64,000 bases of DNA, taken from contig CAUFXM010000004.1 in the NCBI GenBank assembly GCA_959597175.1, positions 1 to 64,000 of the forward strand. Direction: 5' to 3'. Below the pieces are notes generated by a model. It saw only the letters and a program-made list of their open reading frames with translations. It did no database searches and was not told where the DNA came from. This stretch comes from an uncultured Methanomassiliicoccales archaeon. GTDB lineage: Archaea > Thermoplasmatota > Thermoplasmata > Methanomassiliicoccales > Methanomethylophilaceae. This document shows, one piece after another, positions 26,522-34,974 of the stretch. A program made the translations under genes and the position numbers. Every line of letters starts with the position of its first letter. Within the stretch, counting starts at the first letter, position 1.

Positions 26522-27039
26522 TCGTCCAGACCGTACCTTCTCATCTCTTCCCTGATGGCGTCGTCGGGGGTCCTACCGTTCAGCAGGGGCTGGGGTATGG
26601 ACCACCAGGCGTCCTCCATGTCGGAGAGCCTGCGCTCGAAGTCCTCGTCGGACTCGCCGGTGTCTTGCTTCACGGTGAGGATCGCCTTCCTGAGCTCGCC
26701 CATGATGTCGACCTGGTTCTTCTTGTTGACCAGGCTCATGCCCAGGTAGCCGTCCAGGCAGGACGTGACCTCCACGGCGGTCTCGGGGAAGAGGCACTCC
26801 ATGACGATGTCCAGCACGCTGTTCGCCGTCATCTTGAAGATCAGCTGCCTCTTGGCCTCCTCGGGGAGGTCCGCCTCCTCGTCCACCGTGGCGATCATCT
26901 CGGCCAGGAACAGGTCGGACATCACGGAGGTCCTGTTGGGGTTCTTCCCGAAGGTCTCCTTGAGGTACGCCTCCTCCTCGCTCTGCTCCGGCTCGTCCCC
27001 TCCGAAGAGGGCCGCGTTGGGGTCTTGTTCGTCGGTCAT
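26518..27039 (-). CDS. Conserved-looking protein of unknown function in the mvk operon
   Basis: The 173-residue soluble protein has an acidic N-terminus (DEQDPNAALFGGDEPEQSEEE), then a helical body with LFLAEMIATVDEEADLPEEAKRQL and GYLGMSLVNKKNQVDIMGEL. It ends with WWSIPQPLLNGRTPDDAI. I do not recognise the family. It is packed between the aminotransferase (1-base gap) and mevalonate kinase (4-base overlap), so it is certainly expressed with them. No signal peptide, membrane helix or metal motif is visible. Confidence 0.75.
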   Translation of the reverse strand: MTDEQDPNAALFGGDEPEQSEEEAYLKETFGKNPNRTSVMSDLFLAEMIATVDEEADLPEEAKRQLIFKMTANSVLDIVMECLFPETAVEVTSCLDGYLGMSLVNKKNQVDIMGELRKAILTVKQDTGESDEDFERRLSDMEDAWWSIPQPLLNGRTPDDAIREEMRRYGLDE

Positions 27040-27040
27040 G

Positions 27041-28168
27041 TCAATCTCTCCCTTCCATGACCTTCGCCAATATATCCATTCCCGATTCTATCTTGGACTC
27101 GTCGGCGGCGTAGGAGAACCTGAGGTGCCCCTCCCCGTAGCTCCCGAAGGCGGATCCTGGGGTGCATATCAGGCCACTCCTGGCCAGTTCGTTTGCCAGG
27201 TCCGCGGACGGGATGTCCGCGTCGTAGGAGGGGAAGGCGTAGAACGCTCCCTTGGGCGGGACAAGGTTCATGCCGGGGATATCGTTGATCCTCCTGGTGA
27301 TGAGGTCCCTTCTCCTCCTGTACACGGATCTGGCGTTGTCCAGGTAGGGCTTCATGTGGGGCATGGCCGCCAGAACACCGTACATGGATGGCATGGCGGG
27401 GCTGGCGCAGACGTGGTACTGCATCTTGATCAGGGTGTCCATCAGCTCCCTCTCGGCGCAGAGGAAGCCCATCCTCCAGCCCGTGACGGCCATCATCTTG
27501 GAGAACCCGTTGACCACCACGGAGCAGTCCAGGCTGTCCAGGAAGGACTGGTGCTCGCCCTCGTAGATGAACTCGCAGTAGACCTCGTCGGCGAGGATCG
27601 TTATGTTCTTGTCCCTGGCTATGTCGCACAGCGCCCTCTTGCTCTCCTTCGTGAGCACGCCGCCGGTGGGGTTGGACGGGGTGTTCACGACGATCATGCT
27701 CGTCTTCGGCGTGATCTTGGACTGGATGTCGTCGATGTCCGGCTGGAACATCCCGTCGTCGGTGAGCCTGTACTCGACTGACCTCCCTCCCGCCAGCTCG
27801 GCGTGGGGCCCGTAGATGACGAACCCGGGGCTGGGGACCAGGACCTCGTCGCCGGGGTCGACCATGCTCTGGGTCACCTCCAGGAGGGCGGTGGAGCCGC
27901 TGGGGGTTACCATGACGTTGTCGCCTGTGAGCGGTCCGAAGCGGGAGAAGTACTCCGCGACCGCGGCTCTCAGCTCGGGGATCCCTGCGGTGGGGCCGTA
28001 CTTGTTCCTGCCCTCCCTGGCCGCCGCGACCATCCCGTCTATGGCCTCCTTCGGGGGGTCCAGGTCGGGCTCCCCAAGGCCGAGGTTGATCGAGTCCGGC
28101 CCGGCCAGGTCGAACATCTTCCTGATCCCCGACATGGGAATGTCGGCGATCCTGCTGGCTATCTTCAT
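27041..28168 (-). CDS. Pyridoxal-phosphate aminotransferase, class I/II (aspartate aminotransferase-like)
   Basis: This fold-type I aminotransferase has 375 residues. Signature segments are GLGEPDLDPPKEAIDG, KYGPTAGIPELRAAVAEYF, VVNTPSNPTGGVLT, and the PLP-lysine region VVNGFSKMMAVTGWRMGF, with a C-terminal RFSYAADESKIESGM. It belongs to the AspC-like group of archaeal aminotransferases, whose substrate (aspartate, aromatic or other) is not decided by sequence alone. It is first in the four-gene operon with the HdrD-like protein last. TTTAATAG at about 28192-28199 on the minus strand is a TATA box with a short leader. Confidence 0.9.
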   Translation of the reverse strand: MKIASRIADIPMSGIRKMFDLAGPDSINLGLGEPDLDPPKEAIDGMVAAAREGRNKYGPTAGIPELRAAVAEYFSRFGPLTGDNVMVTPSGSTALLEVTQSMVDPGDEVLVPSPGFVIYGPHAELAGGRSVEYRLTDDGMFQPDIDDIQSKITPKTSMIVVNTPSNPTGGVLTKESKRALCDIARDKNITILADEVYCEFIYEGEHQSFLDSLDCSVVVNGFSKMMAVTGWRMGFLCAERELMDTLIKMQYHVCASPAMPSMYGVLAAMPHMKPYLDNARSVYRRRRDLITRRINDIPGMNLVPPKGAFYAFPSYDADIPSADLANELARSGLICTPGSAFGSYGEGHLRFSYAADESKIESGMDILAKVMEGRD

Positions 28169-28229
28169 GGAGCCTCGGATGGGCGCGCTCTCTATTAAAC
28201 ATGTGATGCGGGTCGCCGATTGTTCAAAC

Positions 28230-28256
28230 TAAAGGTGGTTGCTTAAAGGTAGTTAC
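28230..28256. promoter_or_regulatory. Tandem 13-base repeat in a divergent promoter
   Basis: TAAAGGTGGTTGC (28230-28242) and TAAAGGTAGTTAC (28244-28256) match at 11 of 13 positions with a period of 14. They lie between the aminotransferase promoter and the TATA-like TTTTAAGTAG at 28261-28270 of the rightward gene. They look like paired regulator sites. Confidence 0.4.
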
Positions 28257-28303
28257 GCCCTTTTAAGTAGACACATCCCATGGTCATTGAAAGGGATTCA
28301 GGG

Positions 28304-28471
28304 ATGTCCGCACACCGCGATTCAGCGTCCAGCGCGTCGGCCGACGGCATGTTCGACGACGGCGTCATGGACGATCAGTACGAGCTCGTGGGGGTCTTCA
28401 ACGAGGACTCCGACCCGGAGCCCGGCTACGAGTACGAGATATTCATCGTGGCCGCCAGGTCCGAGGTGTGA
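28304..28471 (+). CDS. Small acidic protein of unknown function
   Basis: This is a 55-residue acidic ORF from MSAHRDSASSASADGMFDD to EYEIFIVAARSEV. I prefer the ATG at 28304 because TTTTAAGTAG at 28261-28270 predicts a transcript start near 28290 and GGGATTCAGGG precedes this ATG. The in-frame ATG at 28280 would give 63 residues. Short length and no recognised family keep the call tentative. Its own TATA box and TGA stop are in its favour. A TATA box for the next gene follows directly. Confidence 0.45.
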   Translation: MSAHRDSASSASADGMFDDGVMDDQYELVGVFNEDSDPEPGYEYEIFIVAARSEV

Positions 28472-28516
28472 GCACCCATCTGTTTATAGGGGCCGAGGCG
28501 ATGGGGTCCCGATCAC

Positions 28517-29998
28517 ATGCCGGGATTCGACAACGACCTCTACCTCCGCACGCAGTCCGAGCACATCCGCGAACGCATACAGAAGTCCGGGGGGAAGCTG
28601 TACCTGGAGTTCGGGGGGAAGCTGTTCGACGACTACCACGCGTCCAGGGTGCTGCCCGGGTTCATGCCGGACAGCAAGATCAGGATGCTTGAGGAGTTCG
28701 GCGAGCAGGCCGAGGCCATCGTCGTGATCAACGCGGAGGACATCGTCAGGAACAAGGTCCGCAAGGACATCGGCGTGGGATACGACATGGAGGTCCTGAG
28801 GCTGGTGGACTCCTTCAACGACAGGGGGATACCGGTGTGCGGCCTGGTGATCACCCACTACAACGGCCAGTCCGCCGCGGACGCGTTCCAGAGGAAGGCG
28901 GAGGCGCTGGGCCTGAGGGTGTACCGCCACTACCCGATCGCCGGCTACCCGTCCAACGTCCCGCTAATCGCGTCCGAGGAGGGGTACGGCAGGAACGACT
29001 TCGTGGAGACCACGCGCCCGCTGGTGGTCGTCACCGCGCCCGGCCCCGGCAGCGGGAAGATGGCGGTCTGCCTCTCGCAGCTGTACCACGAGAACAGGAG
29101 GGGGGTCTCGGCTGGCTACGCCAAGTTCGAGACGTTCCCCGTGTGGAACCTCCCGCTCGGCCATCCGGTGAACATCGCGTACGAGGCGGCCACCGCCGAC
29201 CTCAGCGACAGCAACATGATCGACCCGTTCCACCTGGAGGCCTACGGCCTCACCGCGGTGAACTACAACCGTGACGTGGAGATATTCCCAGTCCTCAACG
29301 CCATCCTCGAGGGGATCTTCGGGAACTCCCCCTACAGGTCGCCCACGGACATGGGCGTGAACATGGCGGGGTTCTGCATCACGGACGACGCCGAGGTCAG
29401 GCGGGCCGCCGAGTACGAGATCGTCAGGAGGTACTTCGCCGTCCTGAGGGAGCGCAGGGAGGGCAGGTGCGACGACGCCCCCGTGTTCAGGATGGAGCTC
29501 ATAATGAAGCGCGCGGGGATCGCCCCGGAGATGAGGCCTGCGGTGGTCTCCACCAGGGAGGCCATGGCTGCGAGCGAGAGGCCGGTGGTCTGCGCCGAGC
29601 TCCCGGACGGGAGGATCGTCTCCGGCAGGGCGTCGCCGCTTCTGACCGCGTCCTCCGCGATGATACTGAACGCCCTGAAGGTGCTTGCCGGTATAGACGA
29701 CTCGGTCCTCCTGATCTCCCCCGACGTGATAAGGTCGATGCAGAGGCTGAAGGTCGATTATCTTGGAAACAGGAACCCCCGCCTGCACATCGACGAGATG
29801 CTGGTCGCCCTCTCCATAGCGGCCAACACCGACCCGGTGGTCGAGAGGGCGATCGCCAAGCTGCCGGAGCTGAGGGGATGCGACGTGCACTCGTCCGTCA
29901 TCGTGTCCCAGGTGGACGAGGGGCTCTACAAGAAGCTGGGGATGTACCTGTCCAGCGAGCCCGAGCACCAGACGAAGTGCTTCTTCCACGGCAACTGA
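28517..29998 (+). CDS. DUF1846 family protein
   Basis: The 493-residue protein matches the DUF1846 family (PF08903), known mainly from Firmicutes and other gut bacteria. Key stretches are GGKLYLEFGGKLFDDYHASRV, NAEDIVRNKVRKDIGVGYD, VTAPGPGSGKMAVCLSQLYHE (a P-loop-like turn), KFETFPVWNLPLGHPVNIAYE and NLPLGHPVN. The fold is ATPase-like but the function is not known. A TATA box (GTTTATAGG, 28482-28490) lies ~30 bases before the ATG, so the gene has taken on an archaeal promoter. Bacterial origin by transfer is likely. The next gene starts 42 bases later. Confidence 0.85.
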   Translation: MPGFDNDLYLRTQSEHIRERIQKSGGKLYLEFGGKLFDDYHASRVLPGFMPDSKIRMLEEFGEQAEAIVVINAEDIVRNKVRKDIGVGYDMEVLRLVDSFNDRGIPVCGLVITHYNGQSAADAFQRKAEALGLRVYRHYPIAGYPSNVPLIASEEGYGRNDFVETTRPLVVVTAPGPGSGKMAVCLSQLYHENRRGVSAGYAKFETFPVWNLPLGHPVNIAYEAATADLSDSNMIDPFHLEAYGLTAVNYNRDVEIFPVLNAILEGIFGNSPYRSPTDMGVNMAGFCITDDAEVRRAAEYEIVRRYFAVLRERREGRCDDAPVFRMELIMKRAGIAPEMRPAVVSTREAMAASERPVVCAELPDGRIVSGRASPLLTASSAMILNALKVLAGIDDSVLLISPDVIRSMQRLKVDYLGNRNPRLHIDEMLVALSIAANTDPVVERAIAKLPELRGCDVHSSVIVSQVDEGLYKKLGMYLSSEPEHQTKCFFHGN

Positions 29999-30039
29999 CC
30001 ACCCCACAGGTAATAACGGAGTAGCGCGTTGGGGTGCCC

Positions 30040-30912
30040 ATGACGGACATCCACGACCGCCTCCTGGAGCTGGAGGAGAGGGCATACTCCGCCGCGGCGG
30101 CAGCGGACAGCGAGGGCTGCGAGGCAGTCGCCAGGGAGGCGGCGGAGCTCGACCCCGACTTGTGGATCATACTGTTCTCATGCGGATGCGCCGACATGCG
30201 CGCCGGTCGCGCCGCGGACGCGATAGCCCAGTGGATGGCCGCCGCCGACAGGATGGAGGACGAGAGGGACATCGAGAGGATGTCCGATGCCGTGGCGGAG
30301 GTCACGGCGGAGTGCGTCCGCTCCTGGCCCTACCCTGCGAACGTGGAGCTCGCGGGAATCATGGCGCTGTCCGGCGGCCTCTCGGACCTCACCGGGGGTC
30401 CGGACGGCGGTTTCATGGTGAAGGTCCTGAAGGCCATCGGGGGGCTGGCGGGTGCGGCGGACACCTCCGCGCAGGCCGAGCTCCTCCAGGCGGCCTCCGA
30501 GGTGACCTACACGGCGGTGATGTTCGGGACCGACCTCAGGGGGAGCGCGGAGGCGGCCAGGGCCCTTCTGGGGATAGCGGACACCGTCATGGCGTCCATG
30601 GAGGCCCGCGGCGTCCCGGAGTCCATGGGGGGCGTGCCGGTCGAAGGATTGAGGGGCCATGTGGGGCTGAGGATGGAGGCGTACCGCTGCCTTGTGGACG
30701 AGTGGGACGCGGCCTCCCCAAGGTTCTCCCCCGAGCAGATCGAGGGCATCGCCGCCTACTGGGGAGGGAAGGCGTCCAGGGTGGAGGCCATGGTGCTGTC
30801 CATGATGGACGCGGGGTTCCAGTACTCGCGGACCGGGTCGGATGCCGACAGGGAGGCCGTCCGCAGGGCGGCGAAGATGCTGGTCCTGAAGTGGCTGAGG
30901 ATCAGGAAGTGA
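30040..30912 (+). CDS. Third paralogue of the zinc-ribbon family, without the ribbon
   Basis: The helical protein has about 290 residues and a TPR-like start (DRLLELEERAYSAAAAADSEG, AVAREAAELDPDLWIILF). Its second half aligns with the proteins at 7638 and 8561: VMFGTDLRGSAEAARALLGI against AVYTDLRDLRRVCETACEDI, and FSPEQIEGIAAYWGGKASR against [20 protein letters not shown]. The N-terminal CxxC ribbon is missing, replaced by a different helical segment. The ATG at 30040 is preferred; a GTG at 30034 is possible. The function is unknown. It may be read with the DUF1846 gene. Confidence 0.7.
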   Translation: MTDIHDRLLELEERAYSAAAAADSEGCEAVAREAAELDPDLWIILFSCGCADMRAGRAADAIAQWMAAADRMEDERDIERMSDAVAEVTAECVRSWPYPANVELAGIMALSGGLSDLTGGPDGGFMVKVLKAIGGLAGAADTSAQAELLQAASEVTYTAVMFGTDLRGSAEAARALLGIADTVMASMEARGVPESMGGVPVEGLRGHVGLRMEAYRCLVDEWDAASPRFSPEQIEGIAAYWGGKASRVEAMVLSMMDAGFQYSRTGSDADREAVRRAAKMLVLKWLRIRK

Positions 30913-31423
30913 GTGGGCGTGATCCGGATTCGACGCACGTTCCTTCCATCCCGGATACCGTTCCGAACTGCCGGAATGCGTTCGGCATCCTATCCGAACT
31001 ATGATTCTTCAAGTATCATCAACACGATTGCATTCAAGTCTTCGAATCCAAAGACACGGTAGTTCCCAATCTAAGAACTACAATCTGTAATCTGGGATTT
31101 TCCAGTCATTCGGTTGAATCGAGGTGGGGCTTAGCTGAACCACCTCTGTCACGGTGTCCTTATCCAGCAGTTTGACCCCCGCCTCGTATGTTCTATCCTC
31201 CAGCTTCTGCCTGAGATTCACCGTTTCGGCTTTTTCCACTCGTGATCCTTCTGATGGGGGACGGGGGCGTTCCAAATGGTCGGGGGACAGGTGAACTCCG
31301 ATATCGATGGCGTTTCGACCAGCATGTTAATGTGCGTGCATGGCATTCCATTGTATCCAGGGCCGCATCTGATACACGACTGAAGCGGATGACATCCGAA
31401 CCCGAAGCCGAGAGGTGGGAATC
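30913..31423. other. Intergenic gap with a weak small ORF
   Basis: I see no convincing gene in these 511 bases. A 65-codon minus-strand frame (31078-31275) ends in TAG, a stop that no other called gene uses, and its C-terminal part (VKLLDKDTVTEVVQLSPTS) could be a gene fragment. An inverted repeat GTAGTTC/GAACTAC (31059-31081) overlaps its end. Base composition is lower in GC than in neighbouring genes, as in other accessory gaps here. Confidence 0.45.
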
Positions 31424-31636
31424 ATGTGGAGAAGGGATGAGGGCGATGAGATGCTGCGTGTCTTCAGCAAATACTACCGCAGGAGGAAGGTCGATAGCGA
31501 GGACATGCCGATGTTGAACTATCTGTACGATGCGTCATTTATAGACTACTCGTACAAGGGCGACGTTCTCTATGCGGAGGCCAGTCCCATCGGCAAGCAG
31601 TACAAGCCACGCCTGTTCAAGAAGCCGTTGTTCTGA
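31424..31636 (+). CDS. Small basic protein of unknown function
   Basis: This 70-residue basic protein contains MLRVFSKYYRRRKVDSEDMP followed by LNYLYDASFIDYSYKGDVLY. The helix-turn pattern followed by short strands would fit a small winged-helix or similar nucleic-acid-binding domain, but this is inference. It is 11 bases upstream of the membrane-anchored protein and is probably its partner. A GTG three codons upstream (31415) and an internal ATG (31451) are possible starts. Confidence 0.5.
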   Translation: MWRRDEGDEMLRVFSKYYRRRKVDSEDMPMLNYLYDASFIDYSYKGDVLYAEASPIGKQYKPRLFKKPLF

Positions 31637-31647
31637 GCGGTGGTGCG

Positions 31648-32376
31648 ATGCAGGTACTATGCGGATGGGTCCCGAACCTGTCCGGATGCGCGTGCAGCCA
31701 GGCGCGCCTTCGGGCCAGGATAGACTCATGGGAAGGGCGTGATGCTGGCAGTTCCGAATTCGACTTCAGACTCCGCACCGTCGGAGGTCTGAACCTCGTC
31801 GATGCTCTGGTCGACGGGAGGGTGGCGTGCACCATAGAGGTGATCGATGATGCGGGCATGTGCCGCATCCTGGTCGATGAAGGGGACGATCGCGCCTCTA
31901 ATGAGGCCGATATGGCTTGGCGCGAGTTCAGGGCCATGATGGACGGGGCCATGTTCACGGTATTCCAGTGCACCGTGGTTGACAGGCTCGTCGATACGGG
32001 TAGCGGATCGGAGGATACCGAAGCCCTGCTCAGGAAGTTCATATCGACGATGGAGGCGGACGCGCAGTTCTCGGCGCGTGTGATCAACGGACGGTACTCT
32101 CTCACCGACCATAGTCAAAGCCCGTCGTACATAACGAAGTCGAGGTACATGGCAAACAAGCTGTACTTCGACGCGTTCAGGGACTTCTATCAGCACAGGG
32201 TCGGTGGCGGCCGTCTCGAAAGGCTCTGCGAGGAGATGGAGCGCAGGGTGGAGAAGAACGAGATTGCCGTGGAGTACATCGATCAGAGGTATCACAGGAG
32301 GCACGAGATGTGGGCACTGTGGATATCAATCACGGCGGCGTTCCTATCGGCTGCGGCATTGGTGATGACGGTCTGA
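31648..32376 (+). CDS. C-terminally membrane-anchored protein of unknown function
   Basis: The 242-residue protein has a soluble N-terminal domain of mixed structure (FDFRLRTVGGLNLVDALVDG, AMFTVFQCTVVDRLVDTG). A basic coiled-coil-like region with ERLCEEMERRVEKNEIAVEY follows, and one C-terminal transmembrane helix (MWALWISITAAFLSAAALVM). The topology suggests a cytoplasmic sensor or effector tethered to the membrane by its tail. I recognise no family. It follows a small basic protein by 11 bases and faces the helicase gene tail to tail, 9 bases apart. Codon use is less GC-biased than in core genes, consistent with accessory DNA. Confidence 0.6.
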   Translation: MQVLCGWVPNLSGCACSQARLRARIDSWEGRDAGSSEFDFRLRTVGGLNLVDALVDGRVACTIEVIDDAGMCRILVDEGDDRASNEADMAWREFRAMMDGAMFTVFQCTVVDRLVDTGSGSEDTEALLRKFISTMEADAQFSARVINGRYSLTDHSQSPSYITKSRYMANKLYFDAFRDFYQHRVGGGRLERLCEEMERRVEKNEIAVEYIDQRYHRRHEMWALWISITAAFLSAAALVMTV

Positions 32377-32385
32377 ACAATGGTT

Positions 32386-34782
32386 TCAGATTTTGCGCAC
32401 GTACCTGCAGCCGTTCCTGTAGTTGGAGCACCCCATGAACCTACCGTACGGCCCCTTCCTGGGGACGAGCGATCCTCCGCAGAGGGGGCACACCTCGCCT
32501 CCCGCATCCGTGAAGGCGGAGAGCTCCTTGACGAACTCTGATTCCTGCCCCCTCACCGTGAGCACGTACGCTGCCTTCTTGGCCCTGGTGATCGCCACAT
32601 AGAACAGCCTCCTCTCCTCGTCGGTCCCGGTGCCCGCCGACTCCCTCAGCAGCCTGATCGGCACGGACTCCGGACGCCTGTCCGGGAACCCGCCTGGACC
32701 CCTGACGTTGTTCAGGACGAACACGTGGTCCGCCTGGATCCCCTTGGACCCGTGGATGGTCATGAACCTGATCCCTCTCCCGGGGTTGCGGGGGTCTGTG
32801 ACGGCGTACGCCTGGTTCCCCAGCTCCGGCCTCCACCCGAAGCCGCAGGATTCGAGGGAGACGACATCGTGGCGGAAGCGGCCCAATATCAGGATGGACT
32901 CGTCGGCCGGGATCCCGGAGATCCTTCTGGACATTTCCCTGACGCTGGCGTCCCTGTCCGGCATGTCGATCACCTCCAGCCGGCTGTCGCCGGGGATCCC
33001 GGGGCGGAGCTCCTTGCGGATCTGCCCCTCGGTCCGGTTCATGAAGCGGTTGCTCTCCTCCAGCAGCCTCCCGGAGAAGCGGTACGTGGTCTCTATCCTG
33101 CAGGTCTCCGAGGGCCCCCAGTGGCCCTCGTAGTCGAGTATGAATCCGACGTCGCTGCCGTTGAACCCGTAGATGCTCTGCCAGTCGTCGCCGACGCAGA
33201 ACAGCCTGAAGTCGGAGGAGTCCCTGAGGGCCTTCAGCAGCCCGTACCTGGAGCCGGAGATATCCTGGTACTCGTCCACCACCACGTATTCCAGGCGATG
33301 GACGTACCTGCCGGAGCGCACGGCGTCGGCGGCGAGGTTGAGCATGTCCGCGAAGTCTATCTCGCCGTTGGAGCGGAGGTTCTGCTGATAGGAGGAGTAC
33401 ACTGGTTCCAGTACCTTCCTGAACCTGCGCATGGTCATCATCTCCTGGATGCTGCCGCCGGAGGGGTATGCGCGTTCAAGGTCGCCGCCCAGCTCCTTGA
33501 TGAGGGAGATGGCCGTGGAGATCTCGTCCACCAGCCTGTCGAACTGGCGGTCGTCGCCTTGGGCCAGCTTCGCGTACGTCTCGGAGGGGTCTGGCTCCCT
33601 GCGGGGGATTCCGAGTCTGTCGAGTTCCTCGTCCAGTCTCTCCAGGAGCCTCCCCTCGGAGCGGTCGTAGGCGTACAGCTCTATCATCGCCGTGCCGTTG
33701 GACGCGTGGAGGGACCTCTTCCATTCCATGCCCCGCCTGTACTCGGTGGAGGGGTCGTCGGAGTCCGACTCCACGAATGGGGCGACCTTCCCCTCCCTGT
33801 CGATGCCGAAGTACTCGATGTACACGTCCGTGTCCAGGATGTGGAAGTCAGGGTGGTACTGGCCGTGCTCCTCTGTCCGGGTGTCCACGGTGTAGGCGTC
33901 CTCGTAGCGGTAGCGGATCCCGCACATGGCGAGGTGGTCGGCGATCTCCGCCTCCCCGAAGCTCTTCACCCTCTCGCCGTTCAGGGTGATGAGGGGGTTC
34001 TCGGAGATGAAGCGACGGTACTCCTCGCCGCTCAGGAACTCCCTGTTGCCTCCCATGTACCTGCAGTCCCTGGAGAGGTGGTCCACGACCGCGGAGAGGT
34101 ACCTCCGATCGGACATCCGTCTCGTGATCTCATCTTTGACGAATCCCCTGATGTCTGTGCGGGAGACCCTCGGGGCGACACCGTCGGCCTGGGCGAGGAT
34201 CCTCATGCCCAGGCGGTGGAAGGTGCAGGCGTCGGTCCTGCACCCCACCTCCTTGGAGATGCGGTGCTTCAGGTCGTCCACGGAGTTGTTGGTGTACGAG
34301 AGGAAGAGGATCTCATCGGGTGACGCCTTCCCGGAGAGGATGAGGTGCTTGGCGAGGCCGACGATGGTGGTGGTCTTGCCGGTGCCGGCGCCGGCGATGA
34401 TGAGCCTGGTGCGGACGTCCGTGGCGATTGCGCCCAGCTGCTGCAGGTCCAGGTCGCGGCCCTCCACCGGGTTGACGGTCCTGCCGATGTCCGGGGCCAA
34501 CCTCATGGCCAGGTCGTGGTTGTGGCGGTGGACCAGGTCCGGGAGGGAGTCGTAGAGCTCGACGAACCTGGGGCCCACATCCTTCAGGTGCTTGGACCTC
34601 AGGCCGGCCTTGAACAGGATGCCGGACGTCTTCCCGCCGATGTCCCCTCTGATCCCGGAGAGGGAGTCCAGCAGCTCCTTTGCGTCGACGGGGTCGCAGA
34701 AGCCTTCGTTCCCGAGGAAGCCGGTGATTCTGGAAATGGCTGCCTGGCACCTGTCGATCTCGTCCTGCTGCTTCGGTTTCAA
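32386..34782 (-). CDS. UvrD/Rep-family superfamily I DNA helicase with C-terminal zinc finger
   Basis: This SF1A helicase has about 798 residues. Walker A is IIAGAGTGKTTTIVGLAKHL near residue 125, followed by FLSYTNNSVDDLKHRI. The Walker B/motif II is YVVVDEYQDISGSRYG. Motifs IV-VI include FRLFCVGDDWQSIYGFNGSD, IRFMTIHGSKGIQADHVFVL and RRLFYVAITRAKKAAYVL. The C-terminus has a topoisomerase-type ribbon, CPLCGGSLVPRKGPYGRFMGC, as in helicase IV-like proteins. A TATA box at 34823-34828 predicts transcription from about 34800, so I use the TTG at 34782, which has GGAGG just upstream. The ATG at 34911 lies before the predicted transcript. Confidence 0.88.
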   Translation of the reverse strand: MKPKQQDEIDRCQAAISRITGFLGNEGFCDPVDAKELLDSLSGIRGDIGGKTSGILFKAGLRSKHLKDVGPRFVELYDSLPDLVHRHNHDLAMRLAPDIGRTVNPVEGRDLDLQQLGAIATDVRTRLIIAGAGTGKTTTIVGLAKHLILSGKASPDEILFLSYTNNSVDDLKHRISKEVGCRTDACTFHRLGMRILAQADGVAPRVSRTDIRGFVKDEITRRMSDRRYLSAVVDHLSRDCRYMGGNREFLSGEEYRRFISENPLITLNGERVKSFGEAEIADHLAMCGIRYRYEDAYTVDTRTEEHGQYHPDFHILDTDVYIEYFGIDREGKVAPFVESDSDDPSTEYRRGMEWKRSLHASNGTAMIELYAYDRSEGRLLERLDEELDRLGIPRREPDPSETYAKLAQGDDRQFDRLVDEISTAISLIKELGGDLERAYPSGGSIQEMMTMRRFRKVLEPVYSSYQQNLRSNGEIDFADMLNLAADAVRSGRYVHRLEYVVVDEYQDISGSRYGLLKALRDSSDFRLFCVGDDWQSIYGFNGSDVGFILDYEGHWGPSETCRIETTYRFSGRLLEESNRFMNRTEGQIRKELRPGIPGDSRLEVIDMPDRDASVREMSRRISGIPADESILILGRFRHDVVSLESCGFGWRPELGNQAYAVTDPRNPGRGIRFMTIHGSKGIQADHVFVLNNVRGPGGFPDRRPESVPIRLLRESAGTGTDEERRLFYVAITRAKKAAYVLTVRGQESEFVKELSAFTDAGGEVCPLCGGSLVPRKGPYGRFMGCSNYRNGCRYVRKI

Positions 34783-34914
34783 CTCCCATCCTCCAGGGTT
34801 GGCGGCGGTGATTCCGTCGTGAGTATAAGAACGGGATCGGGGGCGGTTAGTGCGCTGGCTCAGGACGCGGGGGTCTGCAGGTGCAGGACGTATGGGATGG
34901 CCCACTTCCACTTC

Positions 34915-34946
34915 TTCTACATCTTCTACATCATTGGATGTAGAAG
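34915..34946. repeat. Direct and inverted 9-mer repeats upstream of the helicase
   Basis: TTCTACATC occurs twice in tandem (34915-34923, 34924-34932). After ATTG its inverted copy GATGTAGAA follows (34937-34945). It could be a regulator site or a hairpin in the gap between the helicase and the small gene at 34975. Confidence 0.6.
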
Positions 34947-34974
34947 AACCGCACCTGGCGGATCCCGTCGAGCG

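Noticed and set aside
31078..31275. A 65-codon minus-strand gene.
   Set aside because: It ends in the otherwise unused TAG, has no promoter or neighbour support, and only part of it looks protein-like; described as part of the gap.
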